The notes: generated by a model not told the origin, from the sequence alone. A stretch of DNA of 64,000 nucleotides from Edaphochlamys debaryana (GCA_016858145.1 JAEHOE010000059.1:124001-188000), one strand, 5' to 3'. Positions 43,716 through 56,003 are shown, counted from the first letter of the stretch. Numbers and translations: made by a program.

Positions 43716-46509
43716 TCACCCGATGGGGTTGAGCCGACTGATTGCGCCCGCCACGCCGTGCGATTTGACCTCGTCGTACATGACGAGCAAGATGCCGCCG
43801 CCCAACCGCAGCAGCGTGTCGTACCCGTAGAAACGGTAGAAACCGCGGATGCCTGAGCGGGGATCGTAGAGTTGCAAGCAGCCGCTCGGAGGACACCGGT
43901 ACAGACGATGGCAACAGAACGGACCTGCCCCACCCCTCCCGGCGTCCCCAGCTCCTCACCCTCGCCCCGCGCGATCTTGCCCACGCAGTCCGCCACCCCT
44001 TCCTTTCCCCCCCCTACCCCTCCCTTCCCCTCTCCCATCCTTCCTTCCCCTTCCCCTCACCCCACCGCCTCACCCTCGCTCCGCGCGATCTTGGCCACGC
44101 AGTCCGCATCTCCCCTTCCCTTTCCTTGCCCTTCCCTCCCTCTTCCCCCCTCCCTCCCCTTGACTCCCTCCCCTCCCTCCCCCCCTCACCCAACCGCCTC
44201 ACCCTCGCTCCGCGCGATCTTGGCCACGCAGTCCGCCACCCCGCCGTACGCCTGCCGCCCCGGCCCCAGCGCCGTGTCCGCCACCAGGCGCTTGCGCACC
44301 GTGTCCAGGGGGTAGGTGGCGGTGGAGGCCGCCACCACCACCGCGTTGGCCGCGCCCCAGCGCTCCAACACGCCCGGGGAGTCCTGGTGCTGCGCGGCGG
44401 CGCGCTGGCGGGGGGGGAGGGCGGGGGAGGGGCGCGGGTGGCAGGGATGGGAGGGTGTGGGGAGGGGGAGGGGGTCAAGCACGGGACTAAGGGGGAGTCC
44501 AGGTGCTGCGCGGCGGCGCGCTGGCGGGAGGAGTTGTGGGGTTGGGGGAGGGTGCATGGGGAGGGGTGGGGAGGGGGAGCGCAGGGAGTCAGGGAATGCA
44601 ATCGAGCGGGGACTGCAGCACCAATACGATTGGAGGCCTGGGTCTTGCTGGGCAGAGCCCGGCTTGGCGGCTTGCCGTGGAGTGCAGGGGTTGCGGGGGT
44701 ACAGACGCAGATGCCGGGGTCAACACGGTGCGGCCACACGGGTTGGCCCTGCGCGTTCTTGCCGCCGTGGTCCGGATGAAGCGTGTCCGCATGCCGCTGG
44801 ACCGCCCTGCAGCTCAAAGCGCGTGGCCGCATGCCCGCACCTGCTCCATGACCGCGCACGCCGTGTCGTACAGCCCGAAGTACAGCGCCTTGTACGACCC
44901 GATGGCCAGCGCCGACACGCCGTACCCGCGGTACAGCGCCGCCACACCCCCGGCGCGCTGCGTGTTGTTTAGCGTGGCGAACACGCCTGGGGACCGGGGG
45001 GGGAGGGGGGGAGAGAGCGGGGCACGGGCGGGTGACGGGTAACCAACTGGGACGGGTAGCCCGTGCCAGTCCCAGGGTCCCGAGCGGTGTGTCCCAGGCA
45101 GTCCAGGGAAGCACGCACCTTCGGACCTCTTGTGTCTTCGCAACTCCGCCGCCATCCTGCGGAGTGCGCGGGGGGAGGGCAGGGCTCAGAGGGCTGTTGC
45201 GGGTGAGGGCGGGACCTTCCCTGCACCACTGCTACCGTGGCCCCCCTCTTCCCCTTGAGGATGCTGTGCGGCATGTAACATAAGGCAAAGTACTTGCTAT
45301 CGGGCATTACGGGAGTACATTACCTTTGCCATCGCTTACAACAAGTTGGCAGCGGGATGCCCTTCATAATCTTCGGACACCCAACTCCGTGCCAGCCCCA
45401 GCCTACCACACCAGCCCATGCAAAGTCCAGTTGGCCGTCCCACCCTAATCGCCCCGTGTGCACGACTCTCCATGCGTCCCAAACAACAAACCCAGCCCCA
45501 AGCTTCCCCCCTGTCGCAGTGTCAGGTCGCCCTCCCCCCATCCCCCATTCCCCACAACCCCCATCCCCACCGAATGGTCGCGAAATCCAGGGGGTAGACG
45601 AGGAACAGCGCCGCCGCGCCGCCCACGAACCCTGCTGCCATGTTGGTCGCCGCGGCCGCGCCCAGCCCCTCCACGCCCGTCGGACCGGCGCCGTGCTTCA
45701 GGTGCACGGGCGGCAGCACGGCCCTCAGCAGGGCATCCTTGAAGGCGAAGGAGAGGGTAGTGGAGGGGATGTGCCGGGCCATGTAGGCGGCGTTGCCGCG
45801 CCACAGCTCGCGCAGGCCGCCCTCGCGAAGCAGGCGCGGTGCGGCTCCCAGGACTGTGTAGCGGGGGACCTGGCATGTGGGAGGGGATGGAGGAAGGGAG
45901 GGGGGCGGGGGTGGAGGTGAGGGAGGGCGGTGGTGGAGTGGGATGGGCGGTAAGGAGGGGGCCGTGGCGCTGGGCCGGGAGGCTGACCGGTTGGGGAAGC
46001 TGGGGGAGCGGGAGGGAGGTCGCCCTCATCAGGGCGGCGGCTGTGTCGAGGGCCGGCTGGGCCTGTAGGACTTGCCTGGCCGTTGATGATTAGGGGATTA
46101 CTGTCCTGCGTTTGTAGCAGCACCTATGGGAATGCGAGGTGGCGCGAGGGCAGCGGGTCAGGTGCCGCCTGAGAGCTGGGAGCAAGGCGGCGCGTCAGGG
46201 CGTGCCGACCGTCCGTCAGCCCCTCGAGCTCCCCTCGGCAAACACGTTCCACCCCTGCATTTGCGATCCCCGATTTCACGTGCACGCCACCGGCTGCCCA
46301 CGCGCCTTGACGCGATGGAGCGGGTACATCGCAGTCGCGAAGACCGTAGACGTTACGAGAGCTGCTACAGAGTCGCCGACTATACTCCCGTGTCTCCGAT
46401 GCCGCTGCTGCGGCGGCGTGGGGCCGCTCGCTGACGGCGTAGGGTTCGTCGCTGAATCGACGTCATGACCCCGCGTGGCTTCGCCGCCCGTCAGCATCGC
46501 GAAGGGCAT
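43716..46509 (-). CDS. ADP/ATP-carrier-like mitochondrial carrier, atypical
   Basis: Seven exons on the minus strand, 46509-46306, 46123-46076, 45869-45571, 45156-45119, 44986-44841, 44404-44203 and 43852-43716, close to 357 residues. Three carrier repeats are visible. The sequence VLLQTQDSNP, VPRYT and LREGGLRELWRGNAAYMARHIP is that of the ADP/ATP carrier subfamily, as is ALYRGYGVSALAIGSYKALYFGLYDTA. Signatures are PLHRVK (repeat 1, His where Asp/Glu is expected), PLDFATIR (repeat 2) and PLDTVRKR (repeat 3). The nucleotide carrier hallmark RRRMMM is replaced by RKRLVA, so exchange of ADP/ATP is doubtful and another nucleotide or cofactor is possible. It should sit in the inner membrane of mitochondria or another organelle. 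The first two introns use GC donors. Exon ends are duplicated in two introns. Confidence 0.85.
43953..44110 (-). repeat. Two extra copies of exon end and donor (carrier gene)
   Basis: The block spanning the end of the exon 44404-44203 (DCVAKIARSEG) and its donor, at 44195-44240, recurs at 44066-44108 and 43953-43999 further into the intron, giving three usable donors. Confidence 0.9.
44497..44530 (-). repeat. Duplicate of acceptor and exon start (carrier gene)
   Basis: GAGTCC.GGTGCTGCGCGGCGGCGCGCTGGCGGG at 44381-44412, which holds the acceptor and first residues RAAAQHQDS of the sixth exon, is repeated here about 116 bp upstream in transcript sense. Confidence 0.85.
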
Positions 46510-47005
46510 CGTTATCTAGTCGCTTGGGCAATGTGCGGGCAAGCTCCTGGAGCTGCTTCAGCTCGGGCTTTCCGCCGTGGGCGTGGGCAGTGGGCGTCAC
46601 CGGTCGTGTGCTGCTGTGAGGGCTGACAGATGATGGCATTGGCGTCGCAAGCGATTGGATTGTATAAGTCGCGACGGGAGGGGTAGGGGGGGCCTCCATT
46701 CGAGAGGGGTGGCGGGGCGGGGCTGCATCGCTGGGCCCTTCGCCGAACCCGGGGTCGCCGTGCCTTGCTGGCTACCCCAACCTGGCAAAACAACCATATC
46801 CAACACTTCCGTTGACACCACAACGTGGAAGCACACGACTTTCAAGCGGCTCCTCGTTGGTTCACGCTACCGGTGCTGCAGCACCCAACATGTCTTTGAC
46901 CAGCTGTGTCTCTCGCTAGGTCTGCCGCCGGCCCGCCGCGGACGGCCCACGCAACACGAGCTTTGAGACCCAGCTCATTACCGGAGCCTTGACTTGCTAG
47001 TGCCC
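46510..47005. promoter_or_regulatory. Divergent promoter region, carrier / coiled-coil gene
   Basis: Two genes start in opposite directions 496 bp apart. The stretch has no coding sense and includes GATTGGATTGTATAAG at about 46652-46667, with a CCAAT-like and a TATA-like element. Its use as a shared promoter is inferred from position. Confidence 0.4.
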
Positions 47006-50000
47006 ATGGCGACTTTACCCCGCTCGCACCGGGTTACCCTCCTCGCGCCTTCGGGGCGGGAGCAACCCGTGTTACTTATCATCAGCCATGATGGCGTTCG
47101 GCTGACGACCGTGGACGGCAAGGTCGGTTGTGCCCCACATGCGCCTCGGTTTGCGCCGGCCGGCCGCGACGTTTGCTTGCCCCGCAGGACATCAACACCT
47201 TTGCCTACGAGACAATCCGAAAATGGCTGCCGTCGCACTTGCGCAGCAAGAATCCAGGGCCAGACGACTGCCTGGACTTGCAAATCGAGACGGACAAAGG
47301 CCCTCGCGACCTGCGCATGCGCTGCAGCAGCGCGCCAGCCGTCAAGCAGCTGATGAAGGACCTGAGGGACACCGTCGAGGTGGGGAGCCCTAAGGCACAT
47401 GCGTGGCACCAGACGGTCGAGGGCCAGCAGGGGGGTGGGGGTGGGGTGGGGGTCGCCTTGCGGCAGTGCCCCTCGGCGGCCCCGCGTCACGTGAAGGCGT
47501 TCATGCCCACCTCACAAGCGACACGCGGGTCCTCTACCGCAGCTTCCCTAACCTGCTTTTCTCCGCAATGGAGGCTAGGGCGGATTTCAGCGCCACCCCA
47601 ACCAGGCCCCCTTAGCCCTTACCTTCCGCGCTTGGTTCGCCGGCCCCTCCGCCAGCCAACGCCCGCCCCGCCCCGATGCCTACACGCCCCCACGCCCACA
47701 CCACCTTCCGTCCCCCGCCCCCCCTCCTCCACCCCCCACCCCCTGCCAGTCCATCATGCGGGAGCTGGACGACCAGCACATCGCGGCCCACGACCGCCAG
47801 CAGGCTCAGGCGGCGGCGGGGGCGCAGGCGCGGTCGGCTCCCATGCAGGTGGGTTAAGGGGCCTGCGGGTGCGGTCAGGGAGCCTGCAGGGGCGGCAGGG
47901 CCCACCTCCACCCCGGGAGGCGCGCAGGCCGTGCCCCAGCCCTGACACCCAACCCGCAGCGCTTCAGCTCCCTCCAACCAAGCAGCTACCCTTGTTTTCC
48001 CCGCGCGTGTAACTCTTCCTCTGCAAGCAGTCAGCTACCCTGCTTTTCCCGGAACTTACCGCATGTCATACTCAGTATTCCGCTCCGGAACACCCCCGTT
48101 GCAACTCAACATCAAGGCACCCCCCTTCACGCCCCGGCCCCCGCAGGAGATGCCCACGCTGGCCGACTCGCTGCCGTCGCTGCGGGCGGACGCGGGGGCG
48201 GTGCCCATGCCCTTGTCCCCCTCGGCGCACAGCAACGCGGAGACACAGACCTTCGTGGAGCTGGCGCCCGCGGCAGTGCAGACGCAGGTGCGGCGGGCAG
48301 GGGCCAAGGGGGGGTGCGAGGCCGCGTGTTTATGTTTGGGCAGGTGAGGGGAACCGCGGTGGGGAACAGGAGGGCGGGGCTGGGTGGGGGCTCCAGGGCC
48401 GAACCGGTATCAGACGGGGCCGCTCTGCGCGCTTTGGGGGCTCCCGTGCTCTGTGTCGCCCGGGTGCCCACCGCCTGTCCCCGTGCCTCCCCGCCCCCGC
48501 CGTTCCGGGCAGCCGCAGCAGGCCCCGCTCCACCACGACGCAGCCGTGGGCTCAAGCAGCTCCAGCCTCGGGGCGCACGGCGCGCCCACACACGCCGGAA
48601 CGGGCGGGGGCGCGCCGCTCTACATCTCCTCGCCCGCGGGCGGCGGAGTGGCGCAGCTGTTTGTGGCGCACCCCACCGGTATCTCCCTGCCCGTGGGGTC
48701 TCGCGGCGTGGCCACGCCCAACCTGGTGGAGGGGCTGCACCAGGCGTCCATGGTGCACCCGGCCAGCGGGGCGTTCTCGTACGAGTATCTGGATCAGTAC
48801 GGCATGGCGTCCGGGCCCGTGACGGGCGAGGATCTGGAGGTCACGGATCGCGCTGCCAGTACGGCGCCCGCCTTCTATAACGCCATGTTCCAGCAGGCCC
48901 GGATGGGCCTGCCGGGGTACGGCATGCCGCCGGCAAACGCTTCGCCGCCCATGTCGCCAGGCATGATCCGCGCTAGCGGCGGCGGCGCGCCCGTGTACGG
49001 CGCCGCCTATCCGTCGTACCCGATGTCGTACGAGTCCGTACAGCAGCCCGCGTACCAGCCCGTGATGGCCATGCCGCCGCCGCAGCAGCCCGTGTACTAC
49101 ACCGGCTCCCCGCGGGCCATGTCGCCACCACCGGGCCCGCCACCGCCCCCTCCGCCGCAGCCCCAGTACTACCCCGCCCCGCCGCAACCGCAGCAGCAGC
49201 AGCAGCAGCCGCAGCCCCCGCCCGGTCAGTACTACGCGCGCTCTGCTCCCTCGCCCGGCCCCGGCCGTCCCGCTCGGCGCTCCGACCCGGCCGACCCAGT
49301 TCGCCGCAAGGTGGAGTTCGCGGGCGTCGAGGGCTCCAGCAGCGACACAGAGGCGGACGCGCGCCGGGCCTACTACTCCAGCAGCGGCACCGCCAGCGGC
49401 GGCCCGACCCACATGACCCACATCACGCACGTGGGCTCTGGGCCCGCCGGCGGCGAGGGCTACATCCGGCACTACGGCGACGAGACCGACGCCAGCATGG
49501 GCGGCAGCGGCGGCGGCATGGGCACCGAGTCGGAGCGCGATGTGGGTCGGGCTGTACGGCAGCTGCCGCCGTCCGCCGCCGCTACGGGCACCGCCGCGGC
49601 GGCGCTGTCAGGCCCCGACGCCGACCTGAACCTCCAGGTCCGCTTCCTGGAGGACCTCGTGGCTCGCCTCTCGACGGAGGTCTCCCGCCGGGCCCTCTCG
49701 CCCGACCGCGCCGCCGCCGCCGCCATGGCCCTCGCCGGCGCCGGCGAGCCCGCCTCACCCCCTCCGCCACACGCCGCCGCTGCACCCGACCCGGCCACGC
49801 TGGTCGCCGTTCCGCCGCTGCCCGCGCCGCTGCCGCCGCCGCCCCCGCCGCCGCCGCTGCCGCCGCCGGCGGCTGGCATGGGCATGGCGGACCTGGAGGG
49901 CCTGCTTACGGCGGACGCGCTGGGCGCCGCCGCCGTGCTCCGCGACCAGAAGCTGCTCGCGCCGCTGCTGGGGGCGTACGACAGCCGCATCGCGGCGCTG

Positions 50001-53000
50001 GAGGGAGAGCTGCGGGCGCGCACGGAGCAGGTGCAGGTGGTCAAGGCACAGGTGCGTGGGGTTGGGGTGGGGTTGGGGGGCCGTGGGCGGGACCTTGCAG
50101 ATCTGGGCGGGTGCGTGTTTGTTGCTGAGCGGAGTCAGGGGCGGGTGGGCCCGCAGCCGCAGTGGCGAGCAAGGCGGTAGCTTGTGGCAACGGGCGTAGC
50201 CTTCTTGTTCCCTACCCCGCCCCACTTGGGGACGGAATGGGTGGGATGGGTGTTTGTTGCTGAGCGGGATTGCGTCGCCCAGGCATGGCTCTTCTATTCA
50301 GTTCCACCCGTGCCGCCGTCTCACTGAACTTGACTCCCAAACCCAAACCCAACCCAAACCCGCCTTCCCCGGCCCCCAGACGGACGAGGTGATCGAGGAG
50401 AACGACCGCCTCCGCTCCGACGTGGCCTCGGCCCTGGAGGCCCGCGACCAGGCCCTGGCGCACGCCTCCGCCTCGGCGGCCGCGGTGCGCGAGAGCCAGG
50501 CAGCGGCCGCGGCGGCGGCGGCGGCGGGCGCGGGCGCCAACGAGGAGCTGGAGCTGCTCAAGCGGGAGAACGAGCTGCTCATATCGCAGCAGGTGCGGAC
50601 GCGCGGTGGCGTTGTGGCGCGGTTGGGCGTGGGCTTGGGCGGAGGCAAGGGTATGGGAAGGAGGCGTGCGGGCGTTGGGGCCCAGGCCCACCCGTAGGCC
50701 CACCACAGCCAGCGCGGATCAGTTCTAGTTACCGTATTTTTGACAGACTCCACCCGCTTTCCATTACGGCACCCCCCCTCAACTCCACCCCCTTCCTCCC
50801 CTCCCTCTTCCCCTCCCCCAGGGCGAGCTGGACGGCGAGATCCAGCGCCTGCACCGGGCGCTGCAGGAGCGGGCGCAGGAGCTGATGCGGGCGGGGCAGG
50901 AGCAGGCGGCGCTGGCGCTGCAGGTGAGCAGGGGGGATGGGGGCATGGGGCGGGTGGTTGTGGGTAGGAGGCGGGGCGATCGGACTGACAGTTTGAGGAG
51001 GGCATTGGCCCCTTGCGCCTCTAGAGATGCTGACTGAGGCTCACTCGCCCCCCCGACCCCCGCCCCACCTTCCCCCCCCCCCCCCACCCACCCCCCGCAG
51101 GTGCAGCAGTCCACCGGCAAGGCCTCCGAGGCCGAGGCGCGCTCCGCCAAGCTGAGCGAGGCGCTGCGGGGGGAGCAGGCCAAGTCGGCGGCGCTGGCGG
51201 CGGCGGGGCAGCGCAGCAAGGCGGCGGCCGAGGAGAACGCGGCGGCGCTGGCCACCACCAAGGTGAGGGGTGGGGGGTGGGGAAGGGAGGGTAACGAGGG
51301 GGGGGGAACGTGTTCAGGGCTGCTAATGTAAACCAGAGAAATAGGGCGCGGCGGAGAGCCGGCTCGCCTTAGATGCGGAACGAAACGTGTGTGTTTCGTG
51401 ACGCGTGGGGGTAGCTCCCGCCCCAGTCGGGTCCTGAGTGCGGCGCTGGCCATCACCAAGGTGGGGCGGTGGTGTTGGGGAGGGCGGCGGGGGGATGAAT
51501 GACGGTTGGGGCGAGGTTCCGGCGCGGGGGTGAAGGTCTCTTACCGAGGTCTAGGAGAGGCACTCCGACCAACCCCCCACCCGCCCACCCCCACCCCACC
51601 CCACCAGGCCGCCCTGGACGAGCTGCGCCAGGCGCACGCGCAGCTGTCCGCCGAGGCCGCCGCCGCGCAGCAGCGCTACAAGGTGGCCTCGGACGGGGCG
51701 GCCAGCCTACAGCTGGAGCTGAGCACGCAGAGGGAGCGGAGCGACACGCTGGCGGGCCAGGTGCGGGGTGGGGGCGGTTGGGGGTGGGGGCGGCGGTTTC
51801 AGGGTGGGTTGGGGCAGCGGTTGGGGGCGCAGAGGAGGGCTTGGGGCATTCTGCGCCGTGGGGGCTTGGGCTGGGAGCTGCGCGGAGGGCCCGTGTGGCG
51901 TGGCACGTTGCCTCTTCTGTACCCGTGCCGTCACCCGCGGGGGATGGGCCTGCGTGGCGTGACAGGAGCTGCCCGCCTTCCGTCCCCCACAACAACGGAA
52001 CCCCTTACGTCGTTCTTCCCCGTCCCCCCCCTCCCGCAGGTGACTGCTCTGACTCGCGAGTGCGACACTCTGCGCAACGCTCTGGGCGGCGTGGAGGGCA
52101 AGCTGACGGAGCTGCAGCGGAGGGACGCGGACGTGAGCCTGGGGGGAGGGTGCGGAGCGGCTGGGGGGCGGGGTCGGCGAGGGCGAGCCAGCTTTGCGCA
52201 GGAAGGAAAGGGCAATTATCGGTACTGACGCTCACACGGAAGCAGCAAACGCGGTCGGACACTAACAAAGGCTGTGGCGGTGGTGCTACGTGTGAATCTT
52301 CCCTCACTATCCTTGATCGCATGAGCATGCACCCCGGCCGGCTTCCCTCCCCTACCAACCTGCCATCCCCATTCCTCCTTTCCCTCTCCCCCCCTTTACC
52401 CCCCCCCCCCCGCCCCCCCTGGACCTCGGTGCGCATCGGGCTCGCTGGCTGCCGCTCTATCTCTCCCTACCCTCTCCAATGCTCCGAAAATCACCCCCGC
52501 CCCCGCCCCCTACCCGCACCCCCCCCCCAGGTGTGGACCCGCGTCAAGGAGGCCATGTCGGCCGCCGAGGAGGCCCGACTGGCCCGCGACACGGCCCTGG
52601 CCCGCTGCGCCGACCTGGAGCGCCAGGTGGACATCGCCAACACGCGCCTGGCCACCGTGCGCCAGGTGGGGGGGCGGGCGGCTGGTGGGGGGGGGGGAGG
52701 GGGACGGGGCGGGGGGCCTCGAGCCCTGCTCTGTACCTTGTCCATCCTGCATGCCAGGGTGTGGCGCCAGAGTCTGGAAGCTGAGCACCACCACCAACGT
52801 GTTTGTGCCTGTCAGGGGTTTGACGTGCAAAGGCAGGAGCTCGCCACCCACACGACCCTTTCGCTCCCCGCCCCCTCTCCACAGGCCACTCGCGACGCTG
52901 TGGTGGACGAGTTCAGCTCCCAGGTGTCAGCGGCGCAGGCAGCGGCCGCGCAGGTGCGGCGACAGGGACCCGGGGCAGGGGCCGCCACAGCGCTGCTCCA

Positions 53001-55864
53001 CCTCCTCAGTGCACCTGCTTGCGCTCGCAGCGTCTCAGCCCTCTGCTCCCAGCTGCTCCCATTCCATCAATCAATCCCCTTCACCTTCACCCCACCCCAC
53101 CCCCCTTAAACCCCCCTCCCCACCCCAGGTCCGTGAGGAGCTGGCTGTGGCCCACACCGCTGTGTCCGAGTGGCGCGCGCGCGCGGAGCGGCTGGAGCGG
53201 GACCAGGCCAGCCTGCAGGCGAGAACACGGGAGGGGGGCTGAGCCTGGGGACCCCTGCGGCTGGTTGCAGCGCAGTCAGCTTGGGCTGCAGCCAGGGATC
53301 TGCTGCCCGCTGCAGTTGGCCTCGTGCTTCCCTGGCCTGAACCAAGCGCCCATCGAAACCTCCATGCATCCGTTCCCCCCCCTCACCTTCACCCCACCAC
53401 CTCAGGCCGAGCTGCAGGCGCTCCGTGAGGACACAGCCAACGCGCTGGCGTCCAAGAGCCGCCTGGGGCTGGCGTCGCTGGGCGCCGTGGAGAAGGTGGG
53501 GAGGGGAGGGGGGGCACCGGCAGCGGGGTGGAGATGCGTGTGGGGGATGCGCTTGGAAGGGGGCGATGCGCACCGGGATTGGGCACGGCAGCCCCGACGG
53601 GGCTGCCACCGCACAAGCCTGCAGCAACGTGACGGCTTCGCAGGCAGAGGGCTCCATGGGTGCTGCTCGCTTCCACACCAGGCGCTGCTTTCCATGATAA
53701 CCCTCCCCCGGACAGGCGACCTGACCGTCCCCTGCGTTACACCTGCCCCCAACCCCTTCTCCTTCCTCTTAACCCCTCCCCCTCCTCCCCAGGTGGCTGC
53801 AGTGGAGCGCGAGCGCGACGAGGCGGTGGCCAAGCTGGAGAGCGCGGGGCGGAGGGCGGAGCGGGCGGCGAGGGACGCGCAGATGGAGAGGCAGAACTAC
53901 GAGGTAGGGCGGGTGGGCTTGGCCGGGGCGCTCACCTGTGTTGAGTGGGACCCCTGCCCCGCCACACTACGTGCACGCCACCTCCCACGGCGGCCTCAAC
54001 AAGCTGAGCCCTGCCGGCAACCCCTCCCCCCCCCTCCCCTCCCCTCCCCCTCCCCTGCCCCCCCCCTCCCCTCCACCCCCTAAGACCACGCTCCGCAACC
54101 TCAAGTCCTCCCTGGCCGAGCACGAGGCTGCCCTGGCCGCCGCCCGCGCCGAGGTGGGCACCACCAAGCGCCAGATGGAGGCGCTGGGGCGGGAGCTGGC
54201 GGCGGCCAAGGCGGCGCGGCAGAACGCAGAGGCGGAGCTGCGGCAGCAGGTGCGTGTGTGTGTGAGGGGGAGGCTGGGGGAGGTGTGCGGTGGAAAGATA
54301 GCCCTTTCCGGAGCTTGCTCGGCTCCCGGTTTGCTCCGCTCGGTTCACGTTTTTGGTGATGCCATGCCTTGTAGCAGCCGGCCCGCGGCCCCTCCACCAC
54401 ACATGCCTCATCCTCCACCTGCCTTCATGGTCCCGCCCCCAATCCTCCCCCTCCGCACCCCCGCCCCTGACCCACTCCCCGCCCTCCCCGACCCAACCCC
54501 ACCCCTCCCCCCAAACCCCCCCAACCCCACCCACCGCGCCCACGCCAACCCGACCCCCAGATCGCGTCCATGCGCTCCGACCGCGAGGCCGAGGCGCGGT
54601 CCTTCACCGCCAAGCTGGACGCGCAGGCGGCGGCGGCCGCAGTGGCCGCGGGCGAGGCGGAGCGGCTGCTGGCCAACAAGCAGGAGGTGCTGGCGAGGTG
54701 GAGGGAGGAGGCGCAGACGGTGCGTCTTTGCGCGGCCCCTGCCCTGCCTCCGTGCGTCTCCGCTTGGCCTTGCTCTTGATCGGGCATTCTGGCATGTGCG
54801 ACGTGCCCATTGCGTCACCCTCTTCATGCTGATCTGTTCCTCCGCTCCCCCCTGGCTCAAATTCCATGGCCTCGCCTCCCCTCTCCCCCCCCCCCCCAGC
54901 TGGCCTCCCGCATGGAGGCCGCCCTGCAGGACCACAAGCGCGAGATGGGCGCCCGCGCACACGAGGCCGCGGAGCTGCGGGCGCGGTGCGAGGCGCTGGC
55001 GGCGGAGAACGTGGAGCTGGCGGGGGCGGTCAGCGAGATGGAGGCCAAGGTGGGGGGGGGCAGTGTGCGGTTGTGGGCGGCCCGGTGGGGAACTGGGGGC
55101 GAGGGGCGGGGGAAGGGGGAGGCATGGGGCAAACGCTGGAGGGATACTACTCGTCGTTCTTCCCATCGCAGGGAAATGTTCTGACTCCTCCTCGGCCCTG
55201 GCCCCCTCCTCCCCTCCCCCGCCACAGCTGGACGAGCTGCACGCCCAGCTGGGAGACGCGGAGGCACGCGCCGACGCGGCTACAGGCCAGGTAAGGGGCC
55301 CCGCTACTTGGCGTTTGACCCTCAATTGGCACCAGCTTTGCGTGCTGGGCACCAAGCCAGTCAGCACAGAGCAAGTCGGTGTCACTCACCACTGCCAACG
55401 CACTAGGGGCCATGGCGCGCCCCAATTATGGCGTAGCTTGCCCCGCCCCTCCTACCCATATCCCCAACACTTACACCATTAACCGCTGCACCGCAACCGC
55501 CACCCCTCCCCCTCCGCAGGCCATGGGCGCCGCCAGCCGCGAGGGCGAGCTGCACTCGGAGCTGCGCCAGCTGCAGGCCGCACTGGACCGTACGGCATTC
55601 GAGAAGAGCCGCATGCAGCGCGCGCACGACCCGCTAACCGCCAAGTACGACGCGCTCAAGAAGGACATACGGCAGACCGTGGCGGCGCCGCCGGGCGCGG
55701 GCGCCGCCGCCGCCGCGGCGGCGCTGGCGGCGGCTTCTATGCCGGGCGTGCACACGCCCACGGTGGGCACGGGCGTGGGCTTGACGTGGGCGGGGTCGCC
55801 GGATGGGGTGGTGCACGCGACGCGGGTGCCGCGGGGTCACTACACCGGGCCGACGGGCAGGTGA
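47006..55864 (+). CDS. Large coiled-coil protein with N-terminal PH/FERM-C-like domain
   Basis: Twenty exons, all joined in phase 0, give 1,395 residues: 47006-47122, 47188-47379, 47750-47848, 48147-48287, 48513-50051, 50380-50592, 50822-50923, 51101-51262, 51608-51760, 52040-52132, 52531-52665, 52885-52953, 53129-53218, 53406-53495, 53793-53903, 54085-54249, 54561-54719, 54900-55049, 55228-55290, 55520-55864. Residues 1-105 look like a small beta domain ending in a helix (LLIISHDGVRLTTVDGK, LDLQIETDKG, VKQLMKDLRDTVE), which I compare to a PH or FERM-C lobe. The 1,539-nt exon encodes a disordered Gly/Pro/Gln/Tyr-rich region. From 50380 to about 55700 the protein is nearly continuous Ala/Glu/Arg-rich coiled coil. 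Such proteins serve as cytoskeletal, basal-body or membrane tethers; which one cannot be told. The intron after 53218 uses a GC donor. Confidence 0.8.
51443..51476 (+). repeat. Duplicate of exon end and donor (coiled-coil gene)
   Basis: GCGGCGCTGGCCATCACCAAGGTGGGG repeats, with one base change before the splice site, the exon end and donor at 51243-51270 about 200 bp downstream. Confidence 0.8.
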
Positions 55865-56003
55865 AGCGGTGGGGTTAGTGCCGCGGAGAGCTGACGTGTG
55901 GTGGGTGTTGGTGACAGCGGATGACGGAGGGAGGGAGGGTGGGATGACTCAACTGACCTGTTCATGGCTGGCGTACTCATGTCGTGACCGATATCAACCT
56001 CGA

